DNA of 64,000 nucleotides from Gigaspora margarita (taxonomy: Eukaryota > Glomeromycota > Glomeromycetes > Diversisporales > Gigasporaceae). The translations under genes were made by a program, and so were the position numbers. The stretch spans positions 48,488-112,487 of the forward strand of contig WTPW01002131.1 in assembly GCA_009809945.1 (NCBI GenBank). Direction: 5' to 3'. This document shows positions 45,378 through 58,024 of the stretch, piece after piece. Below the pieces are notes generated by a model. That model was not told where the DNA came from. It worked only from the letters and a program-made list of their open reading frames with translations, and did no database searches. Every line of letters begins with the position of its first letter. Within the stretch, counting starts at the first letter, position 1.

Positions 45378-45709
45378 GGGACACTTAAAGAAGAGTAAAT
45401 CCAGTAATGATTATGAATTGTACAACTTTTAACATAATCACCTGAGAATTTTGATTGGTCAGAAGAGCATAAGCAAAATCACTAGTCAGTTAATTCAATA
45501 TATCTGATATATCTATATGCTGCATAAATCATATTCTGGATATCTATATAAAAGACCTTCTAACTATATAAAAGCTGACTCTAACCCTAATCCTAACCAT
45601 GAGGTAAAATTTTTGTAGTTGTTTTATAGATGCTTTTTGCCTTGTAGTTAGGGTTAGGGTTAGGCAAAAACTTTTTTGGTTGTTTGATTGGCATCATAGA
45701 TCATCGATA
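45378..45709. repeat. Dispersed repeat copy B (inverted relative to 3.9-7.25 kb)
   Basis: Reverse-complement match to the two halves of copy A, uninterrupted across 45454-45467, where copy A holds the hAT-like insertion. Contains TTAGGGTTAGGGTTAGG (45648-45664). DNA just right of it (45740-45820) partly mirrors its left end, so the parent element is itself an inverted-repeat structure. Confidence 0.7.
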
Positions 45710-45994
45710 ATAAATATCACCTGATATTTTTTACTTTTTTTGCCCAATCAAATTATATGTGATTATGTTGAAAGTGCTACAATTTGAGATTATCACTGAG
45801 TTCATTCTTCTTGAAACTATCCAAAATGCCCAGCTGATAATTTTGCTATAGAACCTGATAACAATTTGGGCTAAACTCAACCTAGATCTGATGCATCCAA
45901 CCCAGAATTTTGGTGACCCTCGTATAAAATTCACCAATCCTCATATCTGAGTGAAGAGTAAAAATTTGACAGCCCATGATATCTGGACAGAAAA

Positions 45995-46088
45995 ATATTA
46001 CATTCTGCACCTACTGAAAAAATAATCAGGTTTGAGATTAATTTTAACTCTGATTATTTTTTAGTTGGCGCAGAATGTTTTGTAACCC
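45995..46088. repeat. Hairpin
   Basis: ACATTCTGC and AAAAAATAATCAG on the left pair with CTGATTATTTTTT (about 46049) and GCAGAATGT (46071-46079) on the right, leaving a loop of about 20 bp. Confidence 0.6.
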
Positions 46089-46276
46089 AGTTGATCTCTT
46101 AGATCACATGACTAGCAAAAATTTTGCACCATCACTTTGCCACTCTTTGAGTAAAAGTTTACTATAGAATTTACCAGATTTGTATAGAGTATCACTTTAA
46201 TAAATACTATATACACATATTTTCAATGAAATTAAATTCATGAACTTTATATTGTATGTGAATTTCACGATGAGAA

Positions 46277-46432
46277 TTACTGTAAACAGCCATATACAGG
46301 ACCCAGGTCAGTTACAGTTACCAAAAAAATTAATTAGTAAAAAAAAGAAAATAATTAGAGGGGGTCTGATATATGGGGTCTGATATATTGGGGTCTAATA
46401 TATGGGGTCTTGTATATGACCGTTTATGGTAA
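46277..46432. mobile_element. Short MITE with GGGGTCTGATATAT array
   Basis: Inverted ends share TTAC..TAAAC.G.CATATACA (46277 on; complement ending 46432). Inside, four direct copies of a 16-18-bp unit GGGGTCTGATATAT lie at 46363-46414. Confidence 0.6.
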
Positions 46433-47458
46433 TGCTTGAATAATTTTTAGATAACTAATTTATATACTTATAATATTTTTAAGAATGCACATACATAGTA
46501 TTTATATTACTGTGACAATAATACAAATTCATTTATATTACTGCAATTAATCATACAAAATAGTCAAAATAAAAAGCTAAGCAAAATGTCAAAATTGAGG
46601 TTAATTGCTAAAAAAAATCTTAAAAGAATTACCAATAACCACTAATGTTTGTCAAAAAAGCAGTTAACATGGGTAAGTTGTACAATTTACAATAGTTGAG
46701 ATGGCAAATAGTTATGAAATAAAGTAAATTAGATGATATTAAAGTCTAGCAAATATTTGGTGATCAAAAAGATTTAATTACAAAGCGTACATAAAACCCT
46801 AGTTTATTTTACAAATTATTCTCATTATACTCAATATTCAGTATTATATTATTTTGTATTATAAATTAATGAATAAACAAAAATGAGTTCAATATAATGA
46901 AGTAGTAATTACTGTAATTATTCAAGATAGTGAAGTGAGAATTGGAATCAGTTTAGTTGACTAAATAATTAATTTAATTAACTACAATGTTTAGTCTATT
47001 AAGTTGTAAAAAAACCAATTCACTTATAATGAAATCAAATTTTAAATAAATCTTTCAATTCAGTAAATTTTTTAATAATTATGATTACTTTACTATGGCA
47101 AAGTGACTTAATCTGTCAAGTTAATAGTTCTATCTTGAAAACAACATTATGAAACATCATAATTACTATGACTCATAAGGTTATTTAAAAGAAGACCCAA
47201 ATAGGATGGGGTACCTTGTTTCAGAAAATGTCATTATAACTAATAAATAAAATAGAATTACTGTTTAATGTATTATTTATGAAATAATTATCATGGTTTA
47301 ATTTTTAGAATATTGTGATTAACTTAATTTTCTATTAATGTGGATTGTAGCCAATACATGTAAGATAAACATTGCTTGTATGTGCCTGTGGATCAGTTGT
47401 GATTAATAATCATAAATTTTGTAGTTAGAAATTTTATATTTATAAAGTCATAATTAAA
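46433..47458. other. Gene-free AT-rich stretch
   Basis: No gene, RNA or clear repeat seen. Confidence 0.4.
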
Positions 47459-47462
47459 TTAA

Positions 47463-48004
47463 TTGATGATCCACCACAAATTGATAGTGTGATCATAGTA
47501 TAACATAATGCAGATCCTTACTATTTGTTGATATGTAAATCCTAAAATGTAGGAATTTTTTTGCCCACCCAAAGTAAACCTTTTTTATTAAGTCAATGAG
47601 TCATGTCTACTAAGTGAAAATTGTAGAGCGCATCGAGACGAGTCTAATGGTAGTTAGATCATTGAAATCGGACCATTAGATGATAAGATACCTTTGAAAA
47701 ATGATTGGCTGACTATATGTAAACAATAGGTTTGTTTACGCAAAATTTTATATAGTCAACCAATTATTTTTTGAAGATATCTTATTATCTACTGGCCCGA
47801 TTTCGATGATCTAACTACCATTAGACTCGTCTTGATGAGCTCTACAATTTTCACTTAGTAGACATGACTTATTAACTTAGTAAGAAAAAAGTTTTCTAAG
47901 TTTTCCTTAGGTCGCCAAAAATATTCCTATATTATAGGATTTATATAGTGATTTGCATTATGTTACACTATGATCACACTATCGATTTGTGGCGGATTAT
48001 CAAT
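47463..48004. mobile_element. TTAA-flanked foldback MITE, 542 bp
   Basis: The two halves are reverse complements centred near 47735 (TTGATGATCCACCACAAA at the left, TTTGTGGCGGATTATCAA at the right). Their pairing covers nearly the full length, including a GACGAGTCTAATGGTAGTTA block. TTAA flanks both ends (47459-47462, 48005-48008). TTAA target use is known for piggyBac and Kolobok; the superfamily cannot be settled without a transposase. Confidence 0.8.
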
Positions 48005-48009
48005 TAAAT

Positions 48010-48590
48010 AAAATAAAAATATCATATAAGATCATTACAGTATTTTAGTTCAGGATTTATGAAATAATGCTATGCAAAGGGATCTATTTTATTTCTCTGC
48101 CACTATTTTAGACTATGACCAGGACCCCAGACATTTCTCATATAGGTCGTAACTGATCTGCATGAATTTAGATGTTTTTGCTACCCCTAAAATCAAGTAA
48201 ATTTGCTAAAAGTTGAATTATTACATATAAATTTTATAGTAATTTGCTAAAAACTAAATTATAACATATAGTATCAGGTAAATAAATATGATGCATATCT
48301 GCGCAGATTTTTTAAAAACTCAATTATTAAAAATCTGTGCATATCTGTGACCCTGTGCCAAGTAACAACTAGTGTTAGTTTCCAATCATATGCAAAATTA
48401 ACAAGATACTATAATAATTACCCAATTTCTTACATGATTACAATTATATATTTTTTTATAACATGATAATTATACAATTTTTTATTACCTGATCTCATAA
48501 TTACAAAATTTTTTTAATATTTATAGCATGATTATTTACAAAAAAAAAGAAAAATCAACTAATTCTAACAACCCAACTACTAATACTACA
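48010..48590. other. Gene-free stretch
   Basis: Contains another GGACCCC/CATTTCTCATATAGGTC motif near 48122. Otherwise AT-rich with no gene. Confidence 0.4.
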
Positions 48591-49290
48591 ATTGCCAAGA
48601 CCAGCTAACTAAAAATGATGTATCAATATATTGATAACAAGCTCCAAGAACTACAACTACTATTAATTCTGAGACTAAATATGGTGTATTGATATATTGA
48701 AAACACGCTCCAAGAACGACAATACCGAAGGTTCAAACAATGACGATGCTAAAGTCACGAGAACACTAATAAAGGCCACAACAACACCAAAATGATATAT
48801 GAAGCAAAATCTAGAAAATGAAAAGAATTAGTTTAAAAAAAAAACAAAGCAAACACCAAACAAATGATTTAGAAAAGAATTAGTCCAAAACCTCTATTAA
48901 GTGGCAAAAATAAAATTACTAACACCACTGAAATAATGAAAGTCCATAATTAAGAAAACTCCAATGACAAAGAAAAAAAAAATACTGGAAAGGATGACTC
49001 CAATAGTGAAGCATCGAAATGGGTGGCTCCAGTGACAAAAACCCATGAAACAAATTCCTAAAATCTCTAAAACAAAGCTTTCATATACAATGTAAACAAA
49101 ATATGAAANCAAAAAAAATTTACAAGCGAAAGAAAGAAATCTGCGTACTTACCTAAAAATTCAAAGCCCACAAGTGCCAAAAACGAAGAAGCGTGAAGAA
49201 AGGCACTGGAATGAGCGATACCATCAATAAAGAACAAGCACCAGAATAGACAACTCAAATGACGAAAGTGAATGGCTCCAATGAGAACCC
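48590..49290. repeat. Degenerate direct repeats with CTCCAATGAC-type units
   Basis: Two copies of a unit of about 70 bp lie at 48610-48725 (shared ATATATTGA and GCTCCAAGAAC). Irregular CTCCA(A/G)TGACAAA-like segments then recur up to 49285. Two reverse frames (48897-49112, 49067-49258) arise from this AC-rich sequence and include an ambiguous base at 49109. Not called as genes. Confidence 0.5.
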
Positions 49291-49762
49291 AAAAATAAAA
49301 AAAAAGAATTAAAAAAATTAATTACTTTAAATTAAAAAAATAAATTATACTTATCTTGTGTAATATGATTATCACCAATTAATTAAAAAGAACTGTTAAT
49401 AAAGATCTGCTTAAAAATAAATTAATAAATCCTGTGGTTAATAAATAAAATAAATTAAAAAAAATGTTAAAAAAAATTAAATTAAAAGAAAAAAATAAAA
49501 TAAAAGTAAAAATAATTTAAATAAAATAATTTAATAAATAATTTAAATAAAAAAATGTTTAAAAAATTAAAATAAAAAAAAAAGAAAAAAAAAAGTACAG
49601 AATGAAAAAAATTATAATAAAAAAAAATTAAAAAAAAATCAAAAAAAATAAAGAATAAAAAAATAATATTAAAAGAATACGTTAAAAAAAAATATCAAAA
49701 AAAATAAAATAATAAAAAAAAATCAAAATAAAAAAAAATGGCAAAAAAAAATAAAAATAAAA
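49291..49762 (+). repeat. A-rich low-complexity tract
   Basis: Nearly pure A with interspersed T (AAAAAATAAA-type). A similar tract follows the next element at about 52104-52220. Confidence 0.8.
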
Positions 49763-50059
49763 GGGTTTTTCTAAATATCTCTGGCCAGAGATATATAGTT
49801 TATATATCTCTGGCCTTTTGACCAATCAAAGAATGGAAAGATTACATGATTAAAAGTTTCACGTGTTGATTCGATTGCTGATACAAAATCGGCTGGCTGT
49901 ACATCACAAAACTGAACAGATAAGTATAGATCATCTTGATCTGTTTTTTTAATTTTTTTTATTTGTTTTTGTTTACTTGCCTTCGTTTCCTTCACTTTAC
50001 TAACAGATTTTTTTATTTTCTTTTTTATTTATTTATTTAGCTTGTTATCCTTCATCGTG

Positions 50060-50158
50060 CTTTCGTAGTTGGTATCGTAGTTGGTATCGTAGTTGGTATC
50101 ATAGTTGGTGTCGTAGTTGGTGTCATAGTTGGTGTCGTAGTTGGTGTCGTCATTGTTG
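50060..50158 (+). repeat. 12-bp tandem repeat (GTAGTTGGTRTC)
   Basis: About eight units with A/G and C/T variants. In the opposite arm the complement GACACCAACTAC is repeated about four times. Confidence 0.85.
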
Positions 50159-50341
50159 TAGATTGAACTTGCGTTCGTGAATGTGGTCTTTTGGGTGGTC
50201 TCATAGGTGGCCTTTCATATTTCTCTGCCATTTTTGCGAGTGGTCTTATAGATATGAAATCATCACTGTTCGTCGTTGGTGTTGTTGTTACTGGTGCCTC
50301 CTTTCGTCGCTGATGTTATTTGTCAGTCCTTTTCGTCGTTG

Positions 50342-50480
50342 GTGCTTTTTGTGTTAGTGTTAGTGTTAGTTAGTGTTAGTGTTAATGTTAGTGTTAGTTA
50401 TATGAGGTTTAGTGTTAGTTAGTGTCAGTATTAGTTATACAGGGTTTAGTGTTAGTTAGTGTTAGTGCGGGTTTATTGTT
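50342..50480 (+). repeat. TTAGTG hexamer array
   Basis: Repeats of GTTAGT with GTTAGTTAGTG phase slips. It differs from the TTAGGG telomere unit by one base. Mirrored by CACTAA repeats at about 51300-51430. Confidence 0.8.
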
Positions 50481-50888
50481 AGGGTTAAGTTAGATAGTAG
50501 TGCAAGATTATGTAAGTGTGGATATGTATTAGTTGTATAATAAATATGAAATAAATATAATTAAAGTAAAATATGTATAGTATAAAAAACTTGATATTCT
50601 TTAGGGTTAGGGTTAAGATTAAAGATTATAGAGTTTATATTAAACAAGTATAAGAGGGTTAAATAGAATTCCATATTTCATTTTAATTTGATTTCATTAT
50701 GGTCCGCAACATATAAAATCAGTTAATTTTATTGGGATACACAACCTACCAAGTACCAAGGAGATATAGTACGAAAACGCAATTTAGGACAGACGTGATG
50801 AATTCATGATAGTATGTACGGTTTATAAAAGTTAATTTTTCTACTAATCCAACCCGAAAAAAAGACTGTATTAGTGCTTACCCTAACC

Positions 50889-51168
50889 CAGTGTTGTCAT
50901 GGGACAGCTTTGGACAATGATTTGGACAATTTTGAACAATTTTGGACAATTAAATAAAGTAAAATTACTTAAAATTTTATAAAGATTATCTATTTTAATT
51001 TTAACTAGAATGTGTTCAGCACCTAAAAAAATATATAGTTATATATTTTTTAGATAGATTTATTAATTATTAAAGCCTGGACAAGCTTTGGACAATCTTG
51101 GACATTTGGACAATTTTGGACATGGACAAGCCAAAAAAGGCTGTGGACAGCCAAAACGTACAACACTG
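50889..51168 (-). mobile_element. hAT-like MITE, 280 bp, family member 2
   Basis: Inverted copy of 7577-7855 with the same CAGTGTTGT ends and TTTGGACAA subterminal repeats. TSDs are CCCTAACC (50881-50888) and CCTTAACC (51169-51176), seven of eight identical. Confidence 0.88.
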
Positions 51169-52219
51169 CCTTAACCCTAACTATAAAGAATGCGCCTGAC
51201 TATCAAGTTTTTTATACTATACATATTTCACTTTATTTATTTTTATTTCATATTTATTATACAATTAATACGTATCCACACTTACATAATCTCGCGCTAT
51301 TATCTAACTTAATCCTAACACTAAACCCATATAACTAACACTAACACTAACTAACACTAAACCCCGTATAACAAACACTAACACAAATACTAACACTACT
51401 AACACTAACACTAACACTATAACACTATAACTCTAACCCAAGCCCATTCCTTTAGCATATACGGCATGATACGGCACACAGCAAAAATGACCCACCAAAG
51501 ACATAAAAAGCACCAATGATGAAAAGGACTGACAAATAAAATCAGCGACAAAAGGAAGCACCAGCAACGATGACACCAATGATGAATAGTGATAATTCCA
51601 TATCTATAAGACCACCCGCAAAAATGTCAGAGAAATATGAAATACCACCTATAAGACCACCTGAAAGACCACATCCACAAATGCAAGATCAACCTACAAA
51701 AACATCAGAGAAATATAAAATGCTGAATCTAAAGAAAATCTAATAGCAATATCGACAACACCAATGACGACACCAACTATGACACCAACTACGACACCAA
51801 CTATAAAAGCATGACGAAGGATAACAAGCTAAATAAATGAATAAAAAAGAAATAAAAAAAATCTGTTAGTAAAGCGAAGGAAGCGAAGGCAAGTAAAACA
51901 AAAAACAAAACTAAAAAATAAAAAAACAGATCAAGATAATCTATACTTATCTGTCTGGTTCTGCGATGCACAGCCTATTTTGCATCAGCAATCAGATCAA
52001 CACATGAACTTTTTAATCATGTGATCTTCCCATTCTTTCATTGGTCAAAAGGCCAGAGATATATAAACTATATATCTCTGGCCAGAAATATTTAGAAAAA
52101 CCCAAAATAAAAATAAATAAATAAAAAAGTAAAATAAAAAATTAAAAAAGTTAAAAATAAAAAAAAAACCGTTTATAAAAAAAAACTATTTAAAAATATA
52201 CATAAAAAAAAAAAAATTC

Positions 52220-52900
52220 AAAGTAAAACAAGTTTTTATTTAATTTGGAAAATAATAAGCATTACTGGAAACTTGTTTATTCATTAATAAAGATTGTATG
52301 ATTGTATGTTGTTACTTTTATTCCTGCCATCATTTTTCAAAAAAAATTTATAGTGCCGTAGGGTTATTTTCAAGGCAAAGACCCTATATAACAATATAAA
52401 ATTTTAAATGTTTTGCAAAATTCAAAATGTAACCATTATTTAAATTAATACTAATTCACCAAATTTTAAATTTGGACCTTAGTTTAAATTTTAACTAATT
52501 TGCTAAAAAAAAAATATAACTTATATGAGAGATGTCCGGGGTCCTTTATGATCCTCAACTCTAAATCAGATAACCCTAACTCTAAATTGTTTTCTGATTA
52601 CAGAACATTGCCAGATTCCATAAAAATTTACCAAAGAAAGAAATAATAAATGAATTAATGAATGATTAAATGAATGAACGAACAAACAAATGCATAAAAA
52701 CAATTAACTTTTGTATTTTTTATACCAATAATATTCCAATCAGTTATTAATCATATAGCTTTGGGGTTGTCGATATACTATGTAAATCAAAACTATGTGT
52801 AGTATCATATAAAAATTTATTATCAAATTTTTTCATGCAACAATTTAGATTCTTAATGATAAATTTTTATTATCGCTATTATTTAATTTATAGATAAGTT
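52220..52900. other. Gene-free AT-rich stretch
   Basis: GAGATGTCCGGGGTCCTT near 52520 is a further copy of the dispersed GGGTCC motif. A short run of AATGAATGA/AACGAACAA-type sequence is near 52650. No gene seen. Confidence 0.4.
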
Positions 52901-52904
52901 TAAT

Positions 52905-53705
52905 GCTCACCAGTGGTGAATTTTACCAATCCAATTAGAATTAAAGATTAGGTGTAACATGCAAAACAATTTTGTATAACAAAAATAAGAATTTTTTAAA
53001 AAATCACTTTTAACTAAAAATTTTGTCTATGAAACTACTTTTTTTTATACAAAAAAAATTTCTTGCTAACTTTTACTATATGTAAAGCTCTATTCTAATC
53101 TCTAACCTTTACTTTTACCCTAATATTAAGGATATTTAATTTTTATTTGTTTTTGCTATATATAATTATGTATAGATATTCACTGGTAAATTTTACTACT
53201 AGTGAATGTTAAATTAATTCTTAAGGGTAGGGGGTACGTAGATTATTTTTATATAGTTTTATATGGTATTTTGTAAATTCATATAAAACTGATATATGCT
53301 ACTAATAAAACTTTTTTAAATTACAACTAATTTTCATTAAAATTTTACAAAATATAAATAAAACAATTTATCTATGAAAATTACATGAATCACCACTGCT
53401 GATCATCACCAGTGATCTAAAATGCATAAAACATTAATAAATAAAAATTAAATCCCTTTAATATTAGGGTAAGGGTAAAGGTTAGAGCTTAGAATAGGGC
53501 TTTATATATAGTAAAATTTAGCAAGGAATTTTTTTTTTGTATAAAAAAAAGTAGTTTCATAGACAAAATTTTAGATTAGAAGCAATTTTAGCAATTTTTT
53601 AAAAAATTCTTTGTTTTTGTTACACAAAAATTGATCTACATGTTACACCTGATCCTGGATTTTAATTGGTAAATTGATCACTGGTGATGATCACCGGTGG
53701 TAATA
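52905..53705. mobile_element. 0.8-kb foldback with TCACCAGTGGTGA palindromes
   Basis: Left 52905-53160 and right 53435-53705 are reverse complements (GGTGTAACATG with CATGTTACACC; TCTAACCTTTACTTTTACCC with its complement; TGGTAAATTGATCACTGGTGA with TCACCAGTGGTGAATTTTACC). Smaller TTCACTGGTAAA/TTTACTACTAGTGAA hairpins lie in the middle. Confidence 0.7.
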
Positions 53706-56106
53706 AATAGCAAACTTCTTTATCTATTATGGTAAAATTTTGAACTATTATTATATTTTAAAAAAATATAGTTGTATATATCACAAAGTTTTCTGGGTGA
53801 GCCCAAATTTTTCTGGGGTTACACAAAGTTACTAATTCTGATTGGTCAATTTACGTAATTTTTAAGTTAGTTTTATTACTAAATTTTAATACCCAATCTT
53901 TAAAAATATATTTTTTATTGAGTTTTTAACCAATTTTAATAATTTTACTATTATTAGAATCAGAAAAACCTGCTCTACAAACTTGTCTTAAGTATTAAAA
54001 TTAGTTTACTTAATATAATTTTTCATAAAATTAATTATAAAAAAAATTTACCATTAAGATTATATATAATTTTAAAATAGTACCCCCTCCCCTTAATTTA
54101 TCATTATTATTTAATTTATTGTTATTATTTAATTTATTATTTGCTGTTTTGATAGTGGAAACCTCTTTGATAGTGGATGCATCTTCGATATATGTAGATA
54201 CTGCTTCATTAAATTGTTTGTTTTTTTGATATTTGCTAAGGCATGCATTTTTTAATTTGAATCTGCATTTATATGAGATGCCCATTTTTGATTAGATATA
54301 CAAACTTAACGACGAAGAATTCTAAAGCAAAAATTTGCAAAAAATAACATTAAATTCCAAAGAACTAAATTACAGAGCAAAATTTGCATTTTATCCAAAA
54401 ATAACTTATCAGTTAATTTAAAAATTCATTTGGCCAACCAAGTAAAACAATCCCATTTAAAATAGGGTAAAAAAGTAAATATCAGATATCCTATAAGTGA
54501 TATAAAAAATGGCTCTGTAACTTTGTATCCGTAATATTAAGAACTAATTTACATTAAACTATTAACAAAAAAAAATGCAACTTGTGCATCTAAAAAAGCA
54601 AGACCCAATTTTATATTTATGAAAACATATTAGTAATCTATCACTCTAAAATCATTAATTAATCAAATTAGAGAGATGTGGTGTTAAGTATGCATATTGA
54701 TCATTTATTGAGTATAGTAAATATTTATACTGTAGAGTATACTTATTTATACTTATGAGTACAATACTCGAAACACATTTTTTTATACTTAAAAGTATAC
54801 TATGTAGTGATAATGCTAGGGTCGATAAAGACCAGGGCATGATCATTTTAGTTGTACAATGTACTATATAATTTTTTTGTTTGGCGGCCAAACTAAATGC
54901 TCAGAAGTAGATCGCTAGATTAATATTCGTGAGATCTCTATGTAAATATGTTTATTCTTTGTGTGTATAGGTTATTTTTTTTGTTTAACTTCTTCTTAGG
55001 TGTACTTCTCTATTGCTCTATTTCTTTATATTGATTCATGAAGTTTATTAAATATCTTCTGTTAGATCAGATTATTTTAAGTTGTTTTTATTTGCTTTTT
55101 TTTTTTTTGTTACTGTGTTTTGTTTACTAATTTTTTTTGTTAATGCCTATTCTTTGAGCTAATTTTCATTAATACTTATTTTTTGGGTATTCCTTGAGTA
55201 ATATTTTTCGAATTAATAAGATTACAGTAAGCAATTGGTAAAAACTGACTATGAATAAATTATATTTGGGATTAATGAATCTTGCAAGAGCTAAAAGGTT
55301 AGTTTTAAACAATGTATTTCATTTTTGTTAATTATTTTTACTAAGGTATCTTGTTTTTTTTAGGCTTATTTTTTTTGTCTGATACTAAATTTACTAACTT
55401 TGGAGCATCAGCTTTGATGTTATGTCAAGTTTTATATAATTAATAACTTCTTATAGATATGAATTTGGAGAATTTATTAAACTATATCTGGATCAATCCT
55501 TAATTACGGATACTAGTATAGTTTAGTTAATAATATTGTAATCAAAATGTATATTATTACAAATATTTAATGCTATATAAGAACATTATTAATATTCAAA
55601 CAAAATTCTTTAATTAAGTCTACTCAAACTTATTTATTTTAAATAACTTTAATTAAAAATATATTATTGAATATAATTTAGAATATTAAAATATTTTAAT
55701 TTTGGATATGTGCATATCAAAAAGTTTTATATTTGATATGATAAAATTTTTGATACATATGTATTAATATTAAATATATTATTTAATAAAGTTTTGGAGC
55801 ATTAAAATTGATACTTAAAATTTAAGTTAATATATGTGAAGGAATTTTATAATATAGAAATTCATTTTATAGTCTAGGTTGACATTAACAGGTTGATATT
55901 ACTGTATTAATAAGAGATAGCTATATTGGTAATAATTATATATTTGTAACAAGATTATATTCATAATTAATTTATATTATTCTTAAATTGGTAATAAATT
56001 TAAATAAAATTATTTTATATATTATAAAAAAAAAGCATTTTATTTGCAATTTTATTTTGATACAATTAAGCAAAGTTTACAGGCAAATTAATAATATTAT
56101 AGCCAT
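53706..56106. other. Gene-free AT-rich stretch
   Basis: Frames of 78-84 codons on the minus strand (54031-54285, 54655-54891) and a plus frame near 55988-56221 have no recognisable domain; the last overlaps the antisense of the transposase relic. T-rich sequence with CTTATTTTTTGGG-like segments is near 55130-55200. Confidence 0.4.
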
Positions 56107-58015
56107 TTATTCTTCTATTATATTTAATTTAATTTGCTTTTCTTTAATTAAAATTTGTTTAAGTTTAAGCTCTGCTTCACGCTCTTTCAATGCCATTTCT
56201 CTTTTCTGTAATGTAATATGACACTCCATTTTATCTAAATCATCTTCAATATTTGTTGAAGAATTGATTTTTAGATAATGTGCGAGATTTTTTTTTAGAT
56301 ATTGAATTAGATTTTCATTAGATTGCCTTTTTTAGATACTTTTAATTTTATATAATAGTTTAATTATATTAGTAAAATATAAATTTTATTTATAATAAAT
56401 ATAAATAAAAACTTACTAGTTTTTTTAATAGATTTTATTGCTCTTGACATAATTCCATAATTAGATCCATGCATTGCAATACCACATTTATTATGAGTTT
56501 CAAAAGCATGAAAAGTTTTATTATCATTCATTCTTGCTCTAAAAAGATAATTTAATAAAAATTATTTATTATAAAATTTAAAATTTAAAAAAACAATTAC
56601 CTTTCAATAGTAATTTTCAAATTAAGATTTGTTCCATATTTGTTAATTTTAGTATAACAACTTTTAGAAACATTTGTATTATACCAAGTATCAAGAGAAA
56701 TTTCAGAAAATATTGGATTTAATGAAGCTAAACCCCAATTTTCACTATAAAACTCAATCCAATCTAAATAATAAATTTTTAATTAATATAAATAAAATAA
56801 AATTTAAGTTTAATTAAATAATTATATTTACCTTTAATATTTGAATTTAAATCATTAAGTTGTTTAAAAAGTTCATCTACTTCTATTTTATTTTCACATT
56901 GTGGCAATTTATATATAAGTTCGTTTGCTTAATAACAATAATTACTGTTCCTTATATTTCTAAATTTATTATATTATTAAATTAAAATTTATAAACAATT
57001 GAATTTAATTTATTAAATATATTTTAAAAATTACCTATTAAAATGTATTATACATGTTTTAAAAATTGCTTGAAGATGCTCTTTCCAATTTTTAGTCTGA
57101 TCAATTTCTTCTAAATACATTCCAAGACCTTTTGCTTGTCCTTTATCAAAATTACCAATAATACATTCCCATCTGCAATTATGAATACGATAAAATGATG
57201 CCATTTGATTAGTTAAGTTTTTAATATATTGAAATAATAATTCAAATATTCAAATATTCAACAATATATATTTGCATTACAAATATTAATAAAAACTCTT
57301 GCAAATGTAAGAGCTATAAATAATAAAATAAAATTAAATTTAATAATTAATAAAAAATTTAATTAAATTAATTAAATACCTTTATTATATTGTTTAGAAT
57401 AATAATTAACTTCAAACTCTTTAATATCACCATGAACTCGCTTAATAGAAAGATCAATTTGAAACCTTTCAACTTCTAACCATTTTAAAGCTTGTTCTTT
57501 AAACATACAAATTGCCATAAACCACCATTTTCAAAAGTTCTTAAAAATATAAATATTTTATTAATAAATTTAATTTTTATATAGCAATAAATATAAATTA
57601 TATAAATATTTACCAATTTCTTGAAGACAACCAGAAAATTCATTATTTCCTTGCCACATATTATAGGTAAGTCCCAAAATACCCTGACCATGAGGATATT
57701 TCTTTCTTTAAATTTATTAATAAGATACCTTAAATGATCTAAATTATTCAAAGAACTATGTATTTCAGAAAAAAATTTTTTTCCAAATACTGCTTTTAAC
57801 ATATTTCCTAAAAAAAATTAATTATTAAATTATAAAATATTATATTATATAAAAATTAAATATTAACAAATAATTTACCAGATAAAATTTTTGTTAATGT
57901 TATATTTTCATATTCATTAGAAGCAATTTCCAATAAATGATGAAATTATTTTGAATATTAATAGGAACTTTTGATGGTGGAGGAGGTATCCATATTTGTC
58001 TCTGTTGGTTGGGAC
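56107..58015 (-). pseudogene. Decayed eight-exon MULE-like DDE transposase
   Basis: Minus-strand exons at about 58015-57879, 57807-57614, 57539-57380, 57313-57035, 56959-56832, 56763-56601, 56538-56417 and 56338-56107 are separated by AT-rich introns with GT...AG borders. Recognisable blocks: PPPPSKVPINIQNN, EIHSSLNNLDHLRYLINKF, YPHGQGILGLTYNMW, FQIDLSIKRVHGD, ALTFARVFINICNA, RWECIIGNFDKGQAKGLGMY, HLQAIFKTCIIHFNR, DWIEFYSENWGLASLNPIFS and KCGIAMHGSNYGIMSRAIKS. It ends in a charged coiled coil (REMALKEREAELKLKQIL). The Asp in GNFDKGQ and the CxxH in CIIHF fit the second catalytic Asp and the C-x2-H of Mutator-like transposases. The 5' end is missing. Frameshifts lie in exons 1, 2, 4 and 8, with a probable one at the start of exon 3, and there are in-frame stops in exons 4 and 5. 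Flanking inverted repeats were not found. Confidence 0.65.
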
Positions 58016-58024
58016 CTGCATTCA

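Larger units (their letters stand above)
49763..52103. mobile_element. 2.3-kb foldback with tandem repeats inside its arms
   Basis: Arms 49763-50606 and 51178-52103 are reverse complements. Ends are GGGTTTTTCTAAATAT, followed by an inner 36-bp palindrome built on CTCTGGCCAGAGATATATAG. Each arm holds a 12-bp array (GTAGTTGGTATC type at 50060-50158; mirrored at about 51755-51805) and a TTAGTG hexamer array (50342-50480; mirrored at about 51300-51430). The spacer contains a hAT-like MITE (50889-51168). A-rich tracts lie outside both ends. A 74-codon reverse frame at the left end has no known domain. Confidence 0.8.

Noticed and set aside
48897-49258. Two Phe-rich reverse frames
   Set aside because: Derived from degenerate repeats and crossing an ambiguous base.
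50060-50480. CRISPR-like array
   Set aside because: Units are 6 and 12 bp in direct tandem with no spacers, and the genome is eukaryotic.
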